A stretch of DNA of 64,000 bases from JALHVH01 sp963773685 (GCA_963773685.1 CAVZBY010000010.1:90648-154647), one strand, 5' to 3'; positions 26,970 through 35,851 are shown, counted from the first letter of the stretch. Notes: generated from the sequence alone by a model not told the origin. Made by a program: numbers and translations.

Positions 26970-28661
26970 CTAAGGACGGATATCTTCGATGGCCAACCCG
27001 ACCTCTTCCTCGCCCAGATACCGGGAAACATGGAGCGTGAAGGCCAGGTCGACCCTGTCCCCCCGCCCGATGCGCCCGGCCAGGCCGGCCTTGTCCCAGC
27101 CGAGGGCCGGGAAGCTCCGGCCGTTCCTCCGCACCCGGAACTTGACGTGACGGCCCTGCATCGTCTTGGGTGCGTCCACGACCTCGAGTCCCTCGCCCAG
27201 GAAGACGGGCTTGGGATTCCCGACGCCGAACGGGACGAGCCGGGCGTAATGCTCGAGGAACGCGGCGTCGATGGACTCGAGGCCGAGCTCGGCGTCGATA
27301 CGGATCTTCCTCTTCAGGTCCTCATCCGAGATGCCGGGCCCGGCCAGCTCGTTGATGGCGGCCTTGAAGGCCGGCATGTCCTCGGTCTTGAGGCTGCAGC
27401 CCACGGCGAGGCGGTGCCCCCCGTAGCTGAGGAAGTACTTCCGGCATCCTTCGACGAGGTCGATGAGGGCGCAGTCCGGGATGCTCCGGCCCGAGCCGAA
27501 GGCCTTGCCGTCCTCGTAGGCGAAGAGGATGACGGGCCTGTGGAAGCAGTCCTTGAGCTTCGAGGCGACGATCCCGAGGACGCCCCGGTGCCATTCGTCG
27601 CTCCCCAGGACGAGGCACTTGTACTTCTCCGCCAGGCCTCGCTCCTCGATCTTCGCCTTGGCCGCGCTGAAGATCTTCTCTTCGGTCTTCTGCCGCTTCG
27701 AGTTCAGCTCCTCGAGCCGCTTCACGAGACCCTTGGACTCCTCCGAGGAATCGGAGAAGAACAGCCGGACCGCGACGTCGGTCATCCCCATCCGGCCGGC
27801 GGCGTTGATCCGGGGGCCGAGGCGGAAGCCGAGGTCCCCCTCGGAGATCTTCCGGCCGGCCAGCCCGCAGCCCTCGATGAGGCTCTTCAGCCCGGTGTTG
27901 GTCACCGTCTGAAGGCTCTCGAGGCCGTGCTTGACGAAGAGCCTGTTCTCCCCCTTGAGCTCGGCCACGTCGGCCACGGTCCCGATGCAGACGAGCTTCA
28001 TGTAATGGGGGACGGACGCGCTCTTGTCGGAGTCCGCGAGGAGGGCCTGGATGAGCTTGAACACGACGCCGACGCCCGCCAGCCTCCGGTCCGGATAACC
28101 GGAGCCCTCGACCTGGGGATTGAGGATGGCCACGGCCTCGGGCAGGACGTCTCCGGGCCGGTGATGGTCCGTGATGATGACGTCGATGCCCTTCTCGCGG
28201 GCGGCGGCGACGAACCCGACGGCCTTGATGCCGCAATCGACGCTGATGACGAGTCCCGCCTCCTTTTCCAGGGGGACGCTCACGTGATGGTCCTTGATCC
28301 CGTAGCCGTCGGTCAGCCGCTCCGGGATGAAATAATCGACCCGGCCGCCCAGGGTCGAAAGGGCCTTGTGGAGCATGACGACCGACAGGATGCCGTCGAC
28401 GTCGTAATCGCCGAAAATGAGGATCTTCTCGTTGGACGCGATGGCCCGGCGGATCCGGTCGACGGCCGCGGCCATGCCGGACATCAGGAAGGGGTCATGG
28501 AGACCCTCCAGGCCGCCCCGGAGGAAATCGCCGGCCGCTCCGGCGTCCGTGAAACCCCGATTGACGAGGACCTGGGCGATCGCGCGCGGGATGCCCATCT
28601 CCTTGGACAGGGTATCGGCCTCGGGCCGCGATGGGGAAACGACCCAGATATTATCGCTCAT
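26970..28661 (-). CDS. recJ: RecJ single-strand-specific 5'-3' exonuclease
   Basis: A 563-residue DHH-family nuclease. Metal-binding motifs are FGDYDVDGILSVVML, ISVDCGIKAV, the DHH motif ITDHHRPGDVLPEA, and FRLGPRINAAGRMG; the DHHA1 motif GGHRLAVGCSL is also present. RecJ acts in recombination and repair. It is the first gene of an eleven-gene minus-strand operon running to ptsI. Its ATG sits 9 nt past a TTAAAT -10 box. Confidence 0.95.
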   Translation of the reverse strand: MSDNIWVVSPSRPEADTLSKEMGIPRAIAQVLVNRGFTDAGAAGDFLRGGLEGLHDPFLMSGMAAAVDRIRRAIASNEKILIFGDYDVDGILSVVMLHKALSTLGGRVDYFIPERLTDGYGIKDHHVSVPLEKEAGLVISVDCGIKAVGFVAAAREKGIDVIITDHHRPGDVLPEAVAILNPQVEGSGYPDRRLAGVGVVFKLIQALLADSDKSASVPHYMKLVCIGTVADVAELKGENRLFVKHGLESLQTVTNTGLKSLIEGCGLAGRKISEGDLGFRLGPRINAAGRMGMTDVAVRLFFSDSSEESKGLVKRLEELNSKRQKTEEKIFSAAKAKIEERGLAEKYKCLVLGSDEWHRGVLGIVASKLKDCFHRPVILFAYEDGKAFGSGRSIPDCALIDLVEGCRKYFLSYGGHRLAVGCSLKTEDMPAFKAAINELAGPGISDEDLKRKIRIDAELGLESIDAAFLEHYARLVPFGVGNPKPVFLGEGLEVVDAPKTMQGRHVKFRVRRNGRSFPALGWDKAGLAGRIGRGDRVDLAFTLHVSRYLGEEEVGLAIEDIRP

Positions 28662-28670
28662 GGAACCTCA

Positions 28671-28699
28671 ATTTAACACATTTCCCCAGAGGGCGCCAA
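28671..28699 (-). promoter_or_regulatory. recJ operon promoter
   Basis: On the minus strand TTGGCG (28694-28699), a 17-bp spacer and TTAAAT (28671-28676). The recJ start codon follows after 9 nt (28662-28670), which includes GAGG, so the message would have a leader of 0-3 nt. It is the best candidate to drive the operon from recJ to ptsI. Confidence 0.6.
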
Positions 28700-29432
28700 T
28701 TTGAGAAGGCATCGTTTTGAGACCGGCTCAATAGAGTTCCCGCCTTTGGAAAGGGGGGTAAGGGGGGATTTGCCGAGTCCGCATGAATTCCCTTAATCCA
28801 AACCATGGCATAGAGGGGGCAGGAAATCCCCCCCAAGCCCCCCTTTAAAAAAGGGGGGGAATTAACCGTGTCGCCGGCAGAGGGAGAGATACATGGCAAC
28901 CTGTCTCGGGAAAGCGACCTTGGGCGAGTTGTTCTTGGACTTGAGTTGGGACGGCTTGATCTTGAACCGGTGGCAGGAGCGGGCACGGATCTTCGTCCTC
29001 AGGGATGGCCCTCCCATCCCAGGGCGAGGAGGCGAAGCCGCGGACCTGGGAGCACTCGAGGTACTCCGAGACATAGATTACGCAGGCCCGGATCGAAGCG
29101 AAAGCGCCCTTCTGATTTTCCCCCCTTTAGAAAAGGGAGGCGCGGAGGGATTTGTGACGGGCTCGGCCAATTCGGCATGGCAACACACCGAGATGGGATC
29201 GTGGTCCGGTTTATAGGCACGGACCCGTGAGGGATCGCCGTGCGAGGGACGGAGGGGATATCCTGACGGAAGCCCTCTGGAGGTCCGAACGGGCACGGTT
29301 CCCCGTACCGACAGGTCGGGGAGAGAGAGGACCGTAAGGGGAGCGGAAATGACTCGCCGGGGCATTTCCGCGTCTTCCGGAAGGATGTCCCTGAGTCCTG
29401 AGCCGGCGATCCGAGCCTCGCGAGGGGCCGGT
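28700..29432. other. Intergenic region with repeats and a gene relic
   Basis: About 730 bp between the divergent recJ and ftsY. It contains palindromic G/C-run repeats at about 28738-28780, 28825-28861 and 29118-29153, and a DnaA-like relic (separate entry). The remaining part, 29154-29432, is GC-rich with no recognised gene or RNA. Confidence 0.6.
28862..28975 (-). pseudogene. Relic of a DnaA domain IV (DNA-binding) coding sequence
   Basis: On the minus strand this stretch reads HRFKIKPSQLKSKNN then SPKVAFPRQVAMYLSL, closely matching the start of DnaA domain IV (pattern FKIKPSDLKSK...FPRQVAMYL). The expected continuation with the GxxHTTV helix-turn-helix is missing: the frame ends in CRRHG-stop exactly where a G/C-run repeat begins. 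Upstream no AAA+ domain can be followed. It is therefore best read as a fragment left by duplication or rearrangement, not a working initiator. Confidence 0.5.
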
Positions 29433-29461
29433 TTGACTTTGGCGGGGGCCGAAAATACAAT
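29433..29461 (+). promoter_or_regulatory. ftsY-rib operon promoter
   Basis: TTGACT at 29433-29438, a 17-bp spacer, and TACAAT at 29456-29461. The GTG start of ftsY is at 29471, 9 nt after the -10 box, with no Shine-Dalgarno between, so the transcript is predicted to be leaderless. Confidence 0.7.
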
Positions 29462-29470
29462 GGGCGTGCC

Positions 29471-30361
29471 GTGTTGGGAAATCTCAGGGAGAAACTTGCC
29501 CGGACCAGGCAGGCGTTCCGGAAGTTCGAGGACCTTTTCCGGAGCGGGAAAAGCCGGGAAGAGGTCCTGGACGACCTCGCCGAGGCCTTGATCCTCGCCG
29601 ATATCGGCGTCGGAACGACCGAAAAGATCATCGAGGCCATCCGGGCCAAGACGCGCAAGGATGACCCCCCCGAGGTCCTGAAGAAGGCCCTGAGGGACGA
29701 GATCTCGGGCCTCCTCTCCCGTTTCGAGGCCCCGTTCGCCGCCGGCCCGGGACCGTCGGTGGTCCTGATGGTGGGCGTCAACGGCGGCGGGAAAACGACC
29801 TCCATCGCCAAGCTGGCCCGCCGGGCCAAGGGCGAGGGACGGAAGGTCATGATGGCCGCGGCGGATACGTTCCGGGCGGCCGCCCAGGAACAGCTCTCCA
29901 TCTGGGGGAAGAGGCTGGACGTTCCGGTCGTCAAGGGGCCGTACGGAGCGGACCCGGCCTCGGTCGTCTTCGATGCCCTGAAGGCCTTCAAAGCCCAGAA
30001 GGCGGACCTCCTGCTCGTCGATACGGCCGGGAGGGTCCACACCAACGCCAACCTGATGAGCGAGCTCGAAAAGGTCAAACGGGTCATCGCCCGGGAAGTG
30101 CCGGGGGCGCCCCAGGAGATCCTCCTCGTCCTCGACGCCACGATAGGCCAGAACGCCGTGGTCCAGGCCCGGGAATTCTTCAAGTTCTCGGGCATCACCG
30201 GCATCTTCCTGACCAAGCTCGACGGGACGGCCAAGGGGGGGACCGTCATCGGGATCGCCGGCGAGCTGGGCCTCCCCATCAAGTTCATCGGTGTCGGGGA
30301 GGGGGACGAGGATATCCTGGAGTTCGACGCGGCGAGCTTCGCCGAAGCCGTGCTTTCATGA
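29471..30361 (+). CDS. ftsY: FtsY, signal recognition particle receptor
   Basis: A 296-residue SRP GTPase with NG domains and no acidic A domain. The N helix bundle (MLGNLREKLARTRQAF) leads to G1 GVNGGGKTTSIAKLA, G2 DTFRAAAQEQL, G3 LLLVDTAGRVHTNANLM, G4 TKLDGTAKGG and G5 FIGVGEGDEDILEFD. It guides ribosome-nascent chains to the membrane. GTG start is directly behind a promoter. Its stop overlaps ribD by 4 bp, so membrane targeting and riboflavin synthesis share a transcript. Confidence 0.94.
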   Translation: MLGNLREKLARTRQAFRKFEDLFRSGKSREEVLDDLAEALILADIGVGTTEKIIEAIRAKTRKDDPPEVLKKALRDEISGLLSRFEAPFAAGPGPSVVLMVGVNGGGKTTSIAKLARRAKGEGRKVMMAAADTFRAAAQEQLSIWGKRLDVPVVKGPYGADPASVVFDALKAFKAQKADLLLVDTAGRVHTNANLMSELEKVKRVIAREVPGAPQEILLVLDATIGQNAVVQAREFFKFSGITGIFLTKLDGTAKGGTVIGIAGELGLPIKFIGVGEGDEDILEFDAASFAEAVLS

Positions 30362-31450
30362 ACACGCGGGCGGACATCGACCTCATGGAGATGGCCTACG
30401 GCCTCGCGGAGAAGGCCCGGGGCCGGACGAGCCCGAACCCGTGCGTCGGAGCGGTCGTTTTCGCGCGCGGGGCCATCATCGGCTGGGGCTTCCACGAGGA
30501 AGCCGGCCGGCCGCACGCCGAGATCATCGCCCTGGACAGGGCCGGGCGGAAGGCGAAGGGCGGGACCATCTATCTCACGCTCGAACCATGCGTCCATTGG
30601 GGCCGGACGCCGCCGTGCGTCGACAGGCTCATCGAAGCCGGTCTCGCGAGGGCGGTCATATCGGCCATCGACCCCAATCCTCTGGTGAACGGGCGCGGCA
30701 TCGCCGCCCTGGCGCGGGCCCGGTTCGAGCTCGCGACGGGCCTCCTCGAAGCGCGGAACCGGAGGCTGAACGAAGCCTACGCCAAATACATAACGCGTCG
30801 GACGCCGTTCGTGACCCTCAAGGCCGCGGTCAGCCTGGACGGGCGGATCGCCGCCCGGAGCGGGGATTCCCGCTGGGTTTCCTCCGCCGACGCCCGGGAT
30901 TATGTCCATCTGCTTCGCGGCGAGCACGACGCCGTCCTTGTCGGGAGCGGCACGCTCCTTTCCGACGACCCGCGCCTGACGGTCCGCCATTCCCAATGGA
31001 AGGGGAAGCGGATCGTCCGAGTGGTCCTGGACCCCGGGCTCCGCACGCCTCCGGGCGCCCGGATCCTGTCCGGCCGCGGGACCCTCATCTTCACGGGACT
31101 CGCGGGCCTCGCCGCGGAAAGCGGCGTCGCTCGAAGCGAAAGGGGCCGAGATCGTCCGCGTCCCGGGCGGCGCGGGAGCGCTCGACCTCGGGGCCGTTCT
31201 CGCGGAGCTCGGAAAACGCGAGATCGCGAGCGTCCTCGTCGAGGGCGGGAGCCGCGTCCATACATCCTTCATCGAGGCCGGGCTTGCCGACAAGATCATC
31301 CTCGCCCTGGCCCCCAAGCTCATCGGCGGCCAAGGAGCCGTTTCGTTCTTCGAAGGGGAGGGAGCACGGACGATGGCGGCCGCGCTCGGGATTCGCGACG
31401 TCAGGAGCTTTCCGGTGGGCGACGACCGGATGATCGAGGGGTATTTCTGA
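30358..31450 (+). CDS. ribD: RibD bifunctional deaminase/reductase of riboflavin synthesis (one frameshift)
   Basis: About 363 residues once one base is removed. The N-terminal deaminase has RTSPNPCVGAVV, zinc ligands in GRPHAEIIAL and TLEPCVHWGRTPPC; the C-terminal reductase begins PFVTLKAAVSLDGRIAARSG and RWVSSADARDYVHLLR. At the AAA of 31118-31120 one A is extra; then ASLEAKGAEIVRVPG, LVEGGSRVHTSFIEAGLADK and IEGYF follow to the TGA at 31448-31450. It converts the diaminohydroxy-pyrimidine to the ribitylamino form. Overlaps ftsY (4 bp) and ribE (1 bp). Confidence 0.9.
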
Positions 31451-32031
31451 TGTTCACGGGCATCATCACGTCCATGGGAATATTCCAGGGATACAGGCAG
31501 GGCCGGCGGGAGATCCTCGTCGAAGCCCCGGAGGCGGCCCCGAAGCTCGAGCCGGGGGCCAGCCTGGCCGTCGACGGCGTCTGTCTGAGCCTCGTTCGCC
31601 GGGACGGGAGCGGGCTCGTCTTCGACCTGTCCAAAGAGACGCTCGAAAAGACGACCCTCGGTCTCCTCAGGACCGGGGACCGGCTCAACCTCGAGCTGCC
31701 CGTGACCCCCTCTTCCCTTCTCTCCGGGCACCTCGTCTCCGGGCACGTGGACGCCCTGGGGAGGGTCGCCCGGATCGTCGCCCGGCGGCCGGGGAAGCGG
31801 CTGACGGTCTCCTTCCCGCGCGAGCTCGGGCCGTACTTCGTGCCCAAAGGCTCGGTGGCCATCAACGGCGTGAGCCTGACCGTCGCCTCCCTCGGGGCGG
31901 ACGCGTTCGAGACGGAGCTCATTCCCCTGACCCTCGAGGGGACGAACCTGGGCCGGCTGCGGGCGGGAGACCCGGTCAACCTCGAGTGTGACATGCTCGG
32001 CAAATACGTGTATAATTACTTGAAAAAATGA
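31450..32031 (+). CDS. ribE: Riboflavin synthase, alpha type
   Basis: A 193-residue trimeric-type riboflavin synthase with two lumazine-binding repeats: MFTGIITSMG, LAVDGVCLSLV and SGHLVSGHVDALG in the first, and FVPKGSVAINGVSLTVASLG with CDMLGKYVYNYL in the second. It dismutates two lumazines to riboflavin. Start ATG 31450 shares a base with the ribD stop; the end overlaps ribBA by 4 bp. Confidence 0.95.
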   Translation: MFTGIITSMGIFQGYRQGRREILVEAPEAAPKLEPGASLAVDGVCLSLVRRDGSGLVFDLSKETLEKTTLGLLRTGDRLNLELPVTPSSLLSGHLVSGHVDALGRVARIVARRPGKRLTVSFPRELGPYFVPKGSVAINGVSLTVASLGADAFETELIPLTLEGTNLGRLRAGDPVNLECDMLGKYVYNYLKK

Positions 32032-33248
32032 AAGTTGAAAGCCCGCTGATAACGGTCGAAGAAGCCATCGGCGCGGTCCGGGCCGGGCGGCTCATCATCA
32101 TCGTGGACGACGAGGACCGGGAGAACGAGGGCGACCTCATGATCGCCGCCGAAAAGGTCACCTCCGACGTCGTCAATTTCATGACCAAGCACGGCCGGGG
32201 ACTCATCTGCCTGCCCCTGACCCGGGAGCGGCTCGAGGAGCTCCAGCTGCCGCTGATGGTCTCCGAGAATACGGCCCGGTTCCAGACGGCCTTCACCGTA
32301 TCCATCGACGCCAAGGAAGGCGTCTCGACGGGCATCTCGGCCCACGACCGGGCCCGGACGATCCTCGCGGCCATCGATCCGGCGACCAAGCCGGAGGAGC
32401 TCGCGCGGCCCGGGCATATCTTCCCCCTCCAGGCCCGCGAGGGCGGAGTCCTGGCCAGGGCCGGCCAGACGGAGGCTTCGGTGGACCTGGCCCGCCTGGC
32501 CGGGATGAAACCCGCCGCCGTCATCTGCGAGATCATGAACGAGGACGGGACGATGGCCCGCCTGCCCCAGCTCGAAGAGTTCGGCCGGGCCCACGGCATC
32601 CCCATCCTCACCGTGGCCAGCCTCATCCGCTACCGGATGAAGCACGAAACGCTCGTCCGGAAGACGTGCGAGGCGGACCTCCCCACCCGGCACGGGCATT
32701 TCCGCATCGTGGACTTCGAGGACGTCATCCACGGAGACCACCACGTCGCCCTCGTCATGGGGGACGTCACGAAGAAGGACAAGCCGACGCTCGTCCGGGC
32801 CCATTCCCAGTGCCTGACGGGCGACACGTTCGGCTCCGCCCGCTGTGACTGCGGCGATCAGCTCCACCGGGCCATGGAGATGATCGCGGCCGAGGGCACT
32901 GGCGTCCTGCTGTACATCATGAACCACGAAGGGCGGGGGATCGGCCTGACCAACAAGATCCGGGCCTATGCCATCCAGGACCAGGGGGCGGACACGGTCG
33001 AGGCGAACTGCCGGCTGGGGTTCAAGCCCGACCAGCGGGATTACGGCATCGGGGCCCAGATCCTCGTCGCCCTGGGCATCGAGCGCATCCGCCTGCTGAC
33101 CAACAACCCGCGCAAGTTCATCGGCCTCACCGGGTACGGCCTGGAGATCGTGGACCGCGTCCCGCTCGAGATCGAACCCGGCAAGGACAACATCAACTAC
33201 CTGAAGACCAAGAAAGAGAAAATGGGTCATATCCTCGATCTCGTCTGA
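32028..33248 (+). CDS. ribBA: RibBA, DHBP synthase / GTP cyclohydrolase II
   Basis: A 406-residue fusion. The N-terminal DHBP synthase domain has VDDEDRENEGDLMIAAE and HIFPLQAREGGVLARAGQTE; the C-terminal GTP cyclohydrolase II has HSQCLTGDTFGSARCDCGDQ with the three zinc Cys, NHEGRGIGLTNKIRAY and LTNNPRKFIGL. It supplies both precursors of riboflavin. ribH (lumazine synthase) is not in the window, so the pathway must be completed elsewhere. No FMN riboswitch is seen ahead of the operon. Confidence 0.95.
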   Translation: MKVESPLITVEEAIGAVRAGRLIIIVDDEDRENEGDLMIAAEKVTSDVVNFMTKHGRGLICLPLTRERLEELQLPLMVSENTARFQTAFTVSIDAKEGVSTGISAHDRARTILAAIDPATKPEELARPGHIFPLQAREGGVLARAGQTEASVDLARLAGMKPAAVICEIMNEDGTMARLPQLEEFGRAHGIPILTVASLIRYRMKHETLVRKTCEADLPTRHGHFRIVDFEDVIHGDHHVALVMGDVTKKDKPTLVRAHSQCLTGDTFGSARCDCGDQLHRAMEMIAAEGTGVLLYIMNHEGRGIGLTNKIRAYAIQDQGADTVEANCRLGFKPDQRDYGIGAQILVALGIERIRLLTNNPRKFIGLTGYGLEIVDRVPLEIEPGKDNINYLKTKKEKMGHILDLV

Positions 33249-33262
33249 GCTTCGGAACCCCG

Positions 33263-33754
33263 ATGAGGGAAGACGAACGGGTCCCCGCCGCATTCCTGCG
33301 AAAGCTCGCCCTGACTCAGGACAAGCAGAAACGCCTCAAGGTCCTCAAGGCCTATGCCCGCATGGATACGCATCTGGCCGACAGGGTCCTCGTCGAGGCC
33401 CTCGGCGATCCCTGCGAGGAGGTCCGGGACTTCATCGTCCGCGAGCTCGCCGGGAGGGACGATCTCGATATCGACCTCGTCTGCGGCCGGCTCGCCGGCC
33501 CGCCCTGGTACGCGCGGAGCGCCGCCCTCCGGATCATCGGCATGCGGAAGGCCGCAAACGCCGTCCGGCACATCGAGCGCGTCCTCGACGACGCCAACGC
33601 CGACGTCCGGAAGTGCGCCGCCGACGCCCTCGGGGAGATCGGGGGCCGGGATGTCCTGAGGCTCCTCGTCCGCCTGAAAAAGGACGGGAACCCTTACGTT
33701 CGCCAGGCGGCGGAGGAAGGCTTGAGGAAGGCGAGCGACCTGAAGTTCGTTTGA
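33263..33754 (+). CDS. Small HEAT-repeat protein
   Basis: A 163-residue all-helical protein made of about four HEAT-like repeats, for example LVEALGDPCEEVRDFIVREL, RHIERVLDDANADVRKCAAD with ALGEIGG, and RLKKDGNPYVRQAAEEGLRK. Probably a protein-binding scaffold; no catalytic motif. It starts 14 bp after ribBA and may be the last gene of the ftsY-rib unit. Its TGA lies inside the -35 box of the next promoter. Confidence 0.75.
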   Translation: MREDERVPAAFLRKLALTQDKQKRLKVLKAYARMDTHLADRVLVEALGDPCEEVRDFIVRELAGRDDLDIDLVCGRLAGPPWYARSAALRIIGMRKAANAVRHIERVLDDANADVRKCAADALGEIGGRDVLRLLVRLKKDGNPYVRQAAEEGLRKASDLKFV

Positions 33755-33779
33755 CCGGCCAGAGCCTTCCTAATATAAT
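33751..33779 (+). promoter_or_regulatory. Promoter of the putative RiPP cluster
   Basis: TTGACC at 33751-33756, a 17-bp spacer and TATAAT at 33774-33779. It is followed by GGAGG at 33790-33794, 12 nt before the ATG at 33807. The -35 overlaps the stop codon of the HEAT-repeat gene. Confidence 0.7.
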
Positions 33780-33806
33780 GCTCGCGCCCGGAGGCAGGCT
33801 CCTTTC

Positions 33807-34879
33807 ATGTCAGAATATCTTGCGTCGAAGAAGGTCGGCACGCTCCCCCGTCTTCCGCTCGAAGGGACCATCGACCTGACCTATCGCTGTAACAACGATT
33901 GTCGCCATTGCTGGCTATGGCTCCCAGTCGACGCCCCGGAAAAGAAGAAGGAGCTGACCTTCGAGGAGATCCGGAGGATCGTCGACGAGGCCAGGGCTCT
34001 CGGCTGTCGCCGATGGACCATATCGGGCGGCGAGCCCATGCTGAGGGAGGACTTCCCCGAGATCTTCGATTACATCACGGCGAACTCCGCCGGTTACGCC
34101 CTGAATACGAACGGCACGCTGATCACGCCCCGGATCGCCCGCCTGATGAAGAGACCGGGCAAGAAATGGATCGCCCTCTACGGAGCGACGGCGGAGGTCT
34201 ATGAACATGTCACCCGGAATCCGGGCTCTTTCGAAGCGTTCAGGCGGGGCGTCGCCCTCCTGAAGGAGGCCGGAGCGGATTTCGTCGTCCAGATCATCCC
34301 GATGAAGGACAATTTCCATCAATACGGGGAGATGGAAAAGCTGGCCCGGAGCCTGAGCCCCGGATTGGAGGATCGGGATAAACTGGCTTTATCTCTCCGC
34401 CTCGGGAGACCCGAAGACAAATGACGAGATCAGGGCCCAAAGGCTGACGCCCGCCGAGCTCGACAGCCTGGAAAAGCTCGGATTCACGGAACACGAAAGC
34501 TGTCTTCGCCCGGGCGACGATCGCATCTTTTCCTCCTGCGTCGAGGCCCGGCGCGATTTCCACGTCGATCCCTATGGTCTCATGTCCTTCTGCGACAAGA
34601 TCAAGGACCCGCGGCTCCGCTACGATCTCAGACAAGGAAGCGTTCGAGCAGGCCTGGGACGAATTCATACCCGGATTGCCGGAAAGAGTCAGGGGCGGAC
34701 GGGAATACCTGGAAAACTGCGGGTCCTGCGGGCTCAGGAGGGATTGCTCCTGGTGCCCGGCCTACGGGTATCTGGAGCATGGGAGATACTCGGCCCGGGT
34801 GGATTATCTCTGCCGGCAGACCGAAGAGAAGGAAAGAACGAGGCGGGCCTTCGAGAAAGGAAACCGCCGGTATTACCAG
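33807..34879 (+). CDS. Radical SAM/SPASM peptide-modifying enzyme 1 (two frameshifts)
   Basis: A radical SAM protein of about 355 residues. The 4Fe-4S/SAM motif is in LTYRCNNDCRHCW, and the glycine motif is ISGGEPMLREDF. Two single extra bases (34362-34363 and 34642) split the frame; joined, it continues INWLYLSASGDPKTNDEI, SSCVEARRDFHVDPYG with SFCDKIKD, then FEQAWDEFIPGLPE and the SPASM cluster YLENCGSCGLRRDCSWCPAY ending in VDYLC. Such enzymes make thioether, C-C or other crosslinks in peptides. After residues EEKERTRRAFEKG the frame runs into the HPr-kinase-like sequence without a stop, so the two may be fused. Confidence 0.82.
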
Positions 34880-35761
34880 GTGGGGGAACTCACCGTCCAG
34901 GTCGACTCCGATCTGCCGATAACGGACGCGACGTTCCATCCCAAGTTCAAACACTTCGAGGTCGAGAAGCCGGGCGACGACATCGTCCGCATCAGCCACC
35001 ATTTCCGCCTCCCGGACCTGGACAGCCCGGATCTCGGAACGGAAGTGCACCGAAAATCCCCCTGGATCATCTACAGGAAAAAGGATTCCTGGATCTATCG
35101 TCTGGATCGGCAACGACGAGCGGGCCGGCCGCCCCGGCCTGGTCGCCGTATTCAACGATGATTATCACGCACGCCCGGATCTACTCCGAAAACAAGGAGG
35201 CCTATCTCAAGGGCGGGATCATGACCCTCACGTTCTTCCCGACCGACCAGCTCCCTCTCGGCCGGGTCCTCGCGGACAGGCAGGCCTGTTTCATTCACTC
35301 GAGCGGCCTTGTCCTCGACGGCCGGGGATTGCTGTTCGTGGGCCACTCCGAAGCGGGAAAGTCGACGGTCGTCAAGATGCTGAAGGGCCGCGCCAAGATC
35401 CTCTGCGACGACCGCATCGTCGTGAGGAAGTGGCCCGACGGATTCCGGATCCACGGCACATGGGGGCACGGCGAGGTGCCGGACGTCTCCCCGGACTCCG
35501 CCCCGCTCGAGCGCGATCTTTTTCCTGGAAAAGGCGGAAACGAACGAGATCCTGCCCATCGGGAGCCGACAGGAGGCGCTCTGACGAGGATATGGGCGTG
35601 CCTTATCAAGGGCTTCACGGCCGACGGCTGGTGGAACAAGATCTTGCCCCTCATCGAAGCCCTGGTCCGCGATGTCCCCTGTTACAGCGCTCCGTTTCGA
35701 CAAGAGCGGGGCGGTCGTCGACCTTCTGGAGGGCCTTCTCCAGGCCAAAAAGGGCCGCTAG
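34880..35761 (+). CDS. HPr-kinase-like (HprK-rel) ATPase of the RiPP cluster (five frameshifts)
   Basis: Reconstructed as about 290 residues. The N-terminal part starts near YYQVGELTVQVDSDLP and includes FHPKFKHFEVEKPGDD and SPWIIYRKKDSWIY; the kinase part has GGIMTLTFFPTDQLPL, Walker A in LFVGHSEAGKSTVVKML, ILCDDRIVVRKWPDGF and the HprK-like loop IHGTWGHGEVPDVSPDSAPL. Frame corrections are needed at about 35102, 35166, 35512, 35580 and 35689; the last leads to LLEGLLQAKKGR-stop at 35759-35761. There is no ATG at the junction; GTG 34880 is possible, or it is the C-terminal half of a fusion with enzyme 1. Related kinases in lasso-peptide clusters phosphorylate the C-terminal Ser of the precursor. 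Confidence 0.72.
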
Positions 35762-35800
35762 GCCCCCGGAAACCCCCCGGGCGGGGGGATAAAAAAGCCA

Positions 35801-35829
35801 TTGACAAATCTCCCCCATTGGATTAGATT
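35801..35829 (+). promoter_or_regulatory. Dedicated promoter of the precursor peptide
   Basis: TTGACA at 35801-35806, a 17-bp spacer and TAGATT at 35824-35829, followed by a full AAGGAGG Shine-Dalgarno at 35839-35845, 6 nt before the ATG at 35852. It is the best promoter/ribosome-site pair in the cluster, as expected for a peptide needed in excess over its enzymes. Confidence 0.75.
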
Positions 35830-35851
35830 TAGGGGGCCAAGGAGGATCACA

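Noticed and set aside
24334..26973. An 879-codon plus-strand open frame
   Set aside because: Antisense to lptB and the LptC/A fusion, with biased composition and no recognisable domain.
28893..29216. A 107-codon plus-strand ORF between recJ and ftsY
   Set aside because: It reads through a family A repeat and antisense to the DnaA-like relic; no Shine-Dalgarno and no conserved pattern.
29154..29432. FMN riboswitch or SRP RNA upstream of ftsY-ribD
   Set aside because: No FMN-element conserved blocks and no SRP core sequence were found; the predicted promoter gives a leaderless mRNA.
28999..31746. A 915-codon minus-strand open frame
   Set aside because: Antisense to ftsY, ribD and ribE, which have full family motifs.
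35801..35851. A 17-residue longer N-terminus of the precursor peptide
   Set aside because: That region contains the -35, -10 and Shine-Dalgarno of the gene, and the shorter start gives a typical leader.
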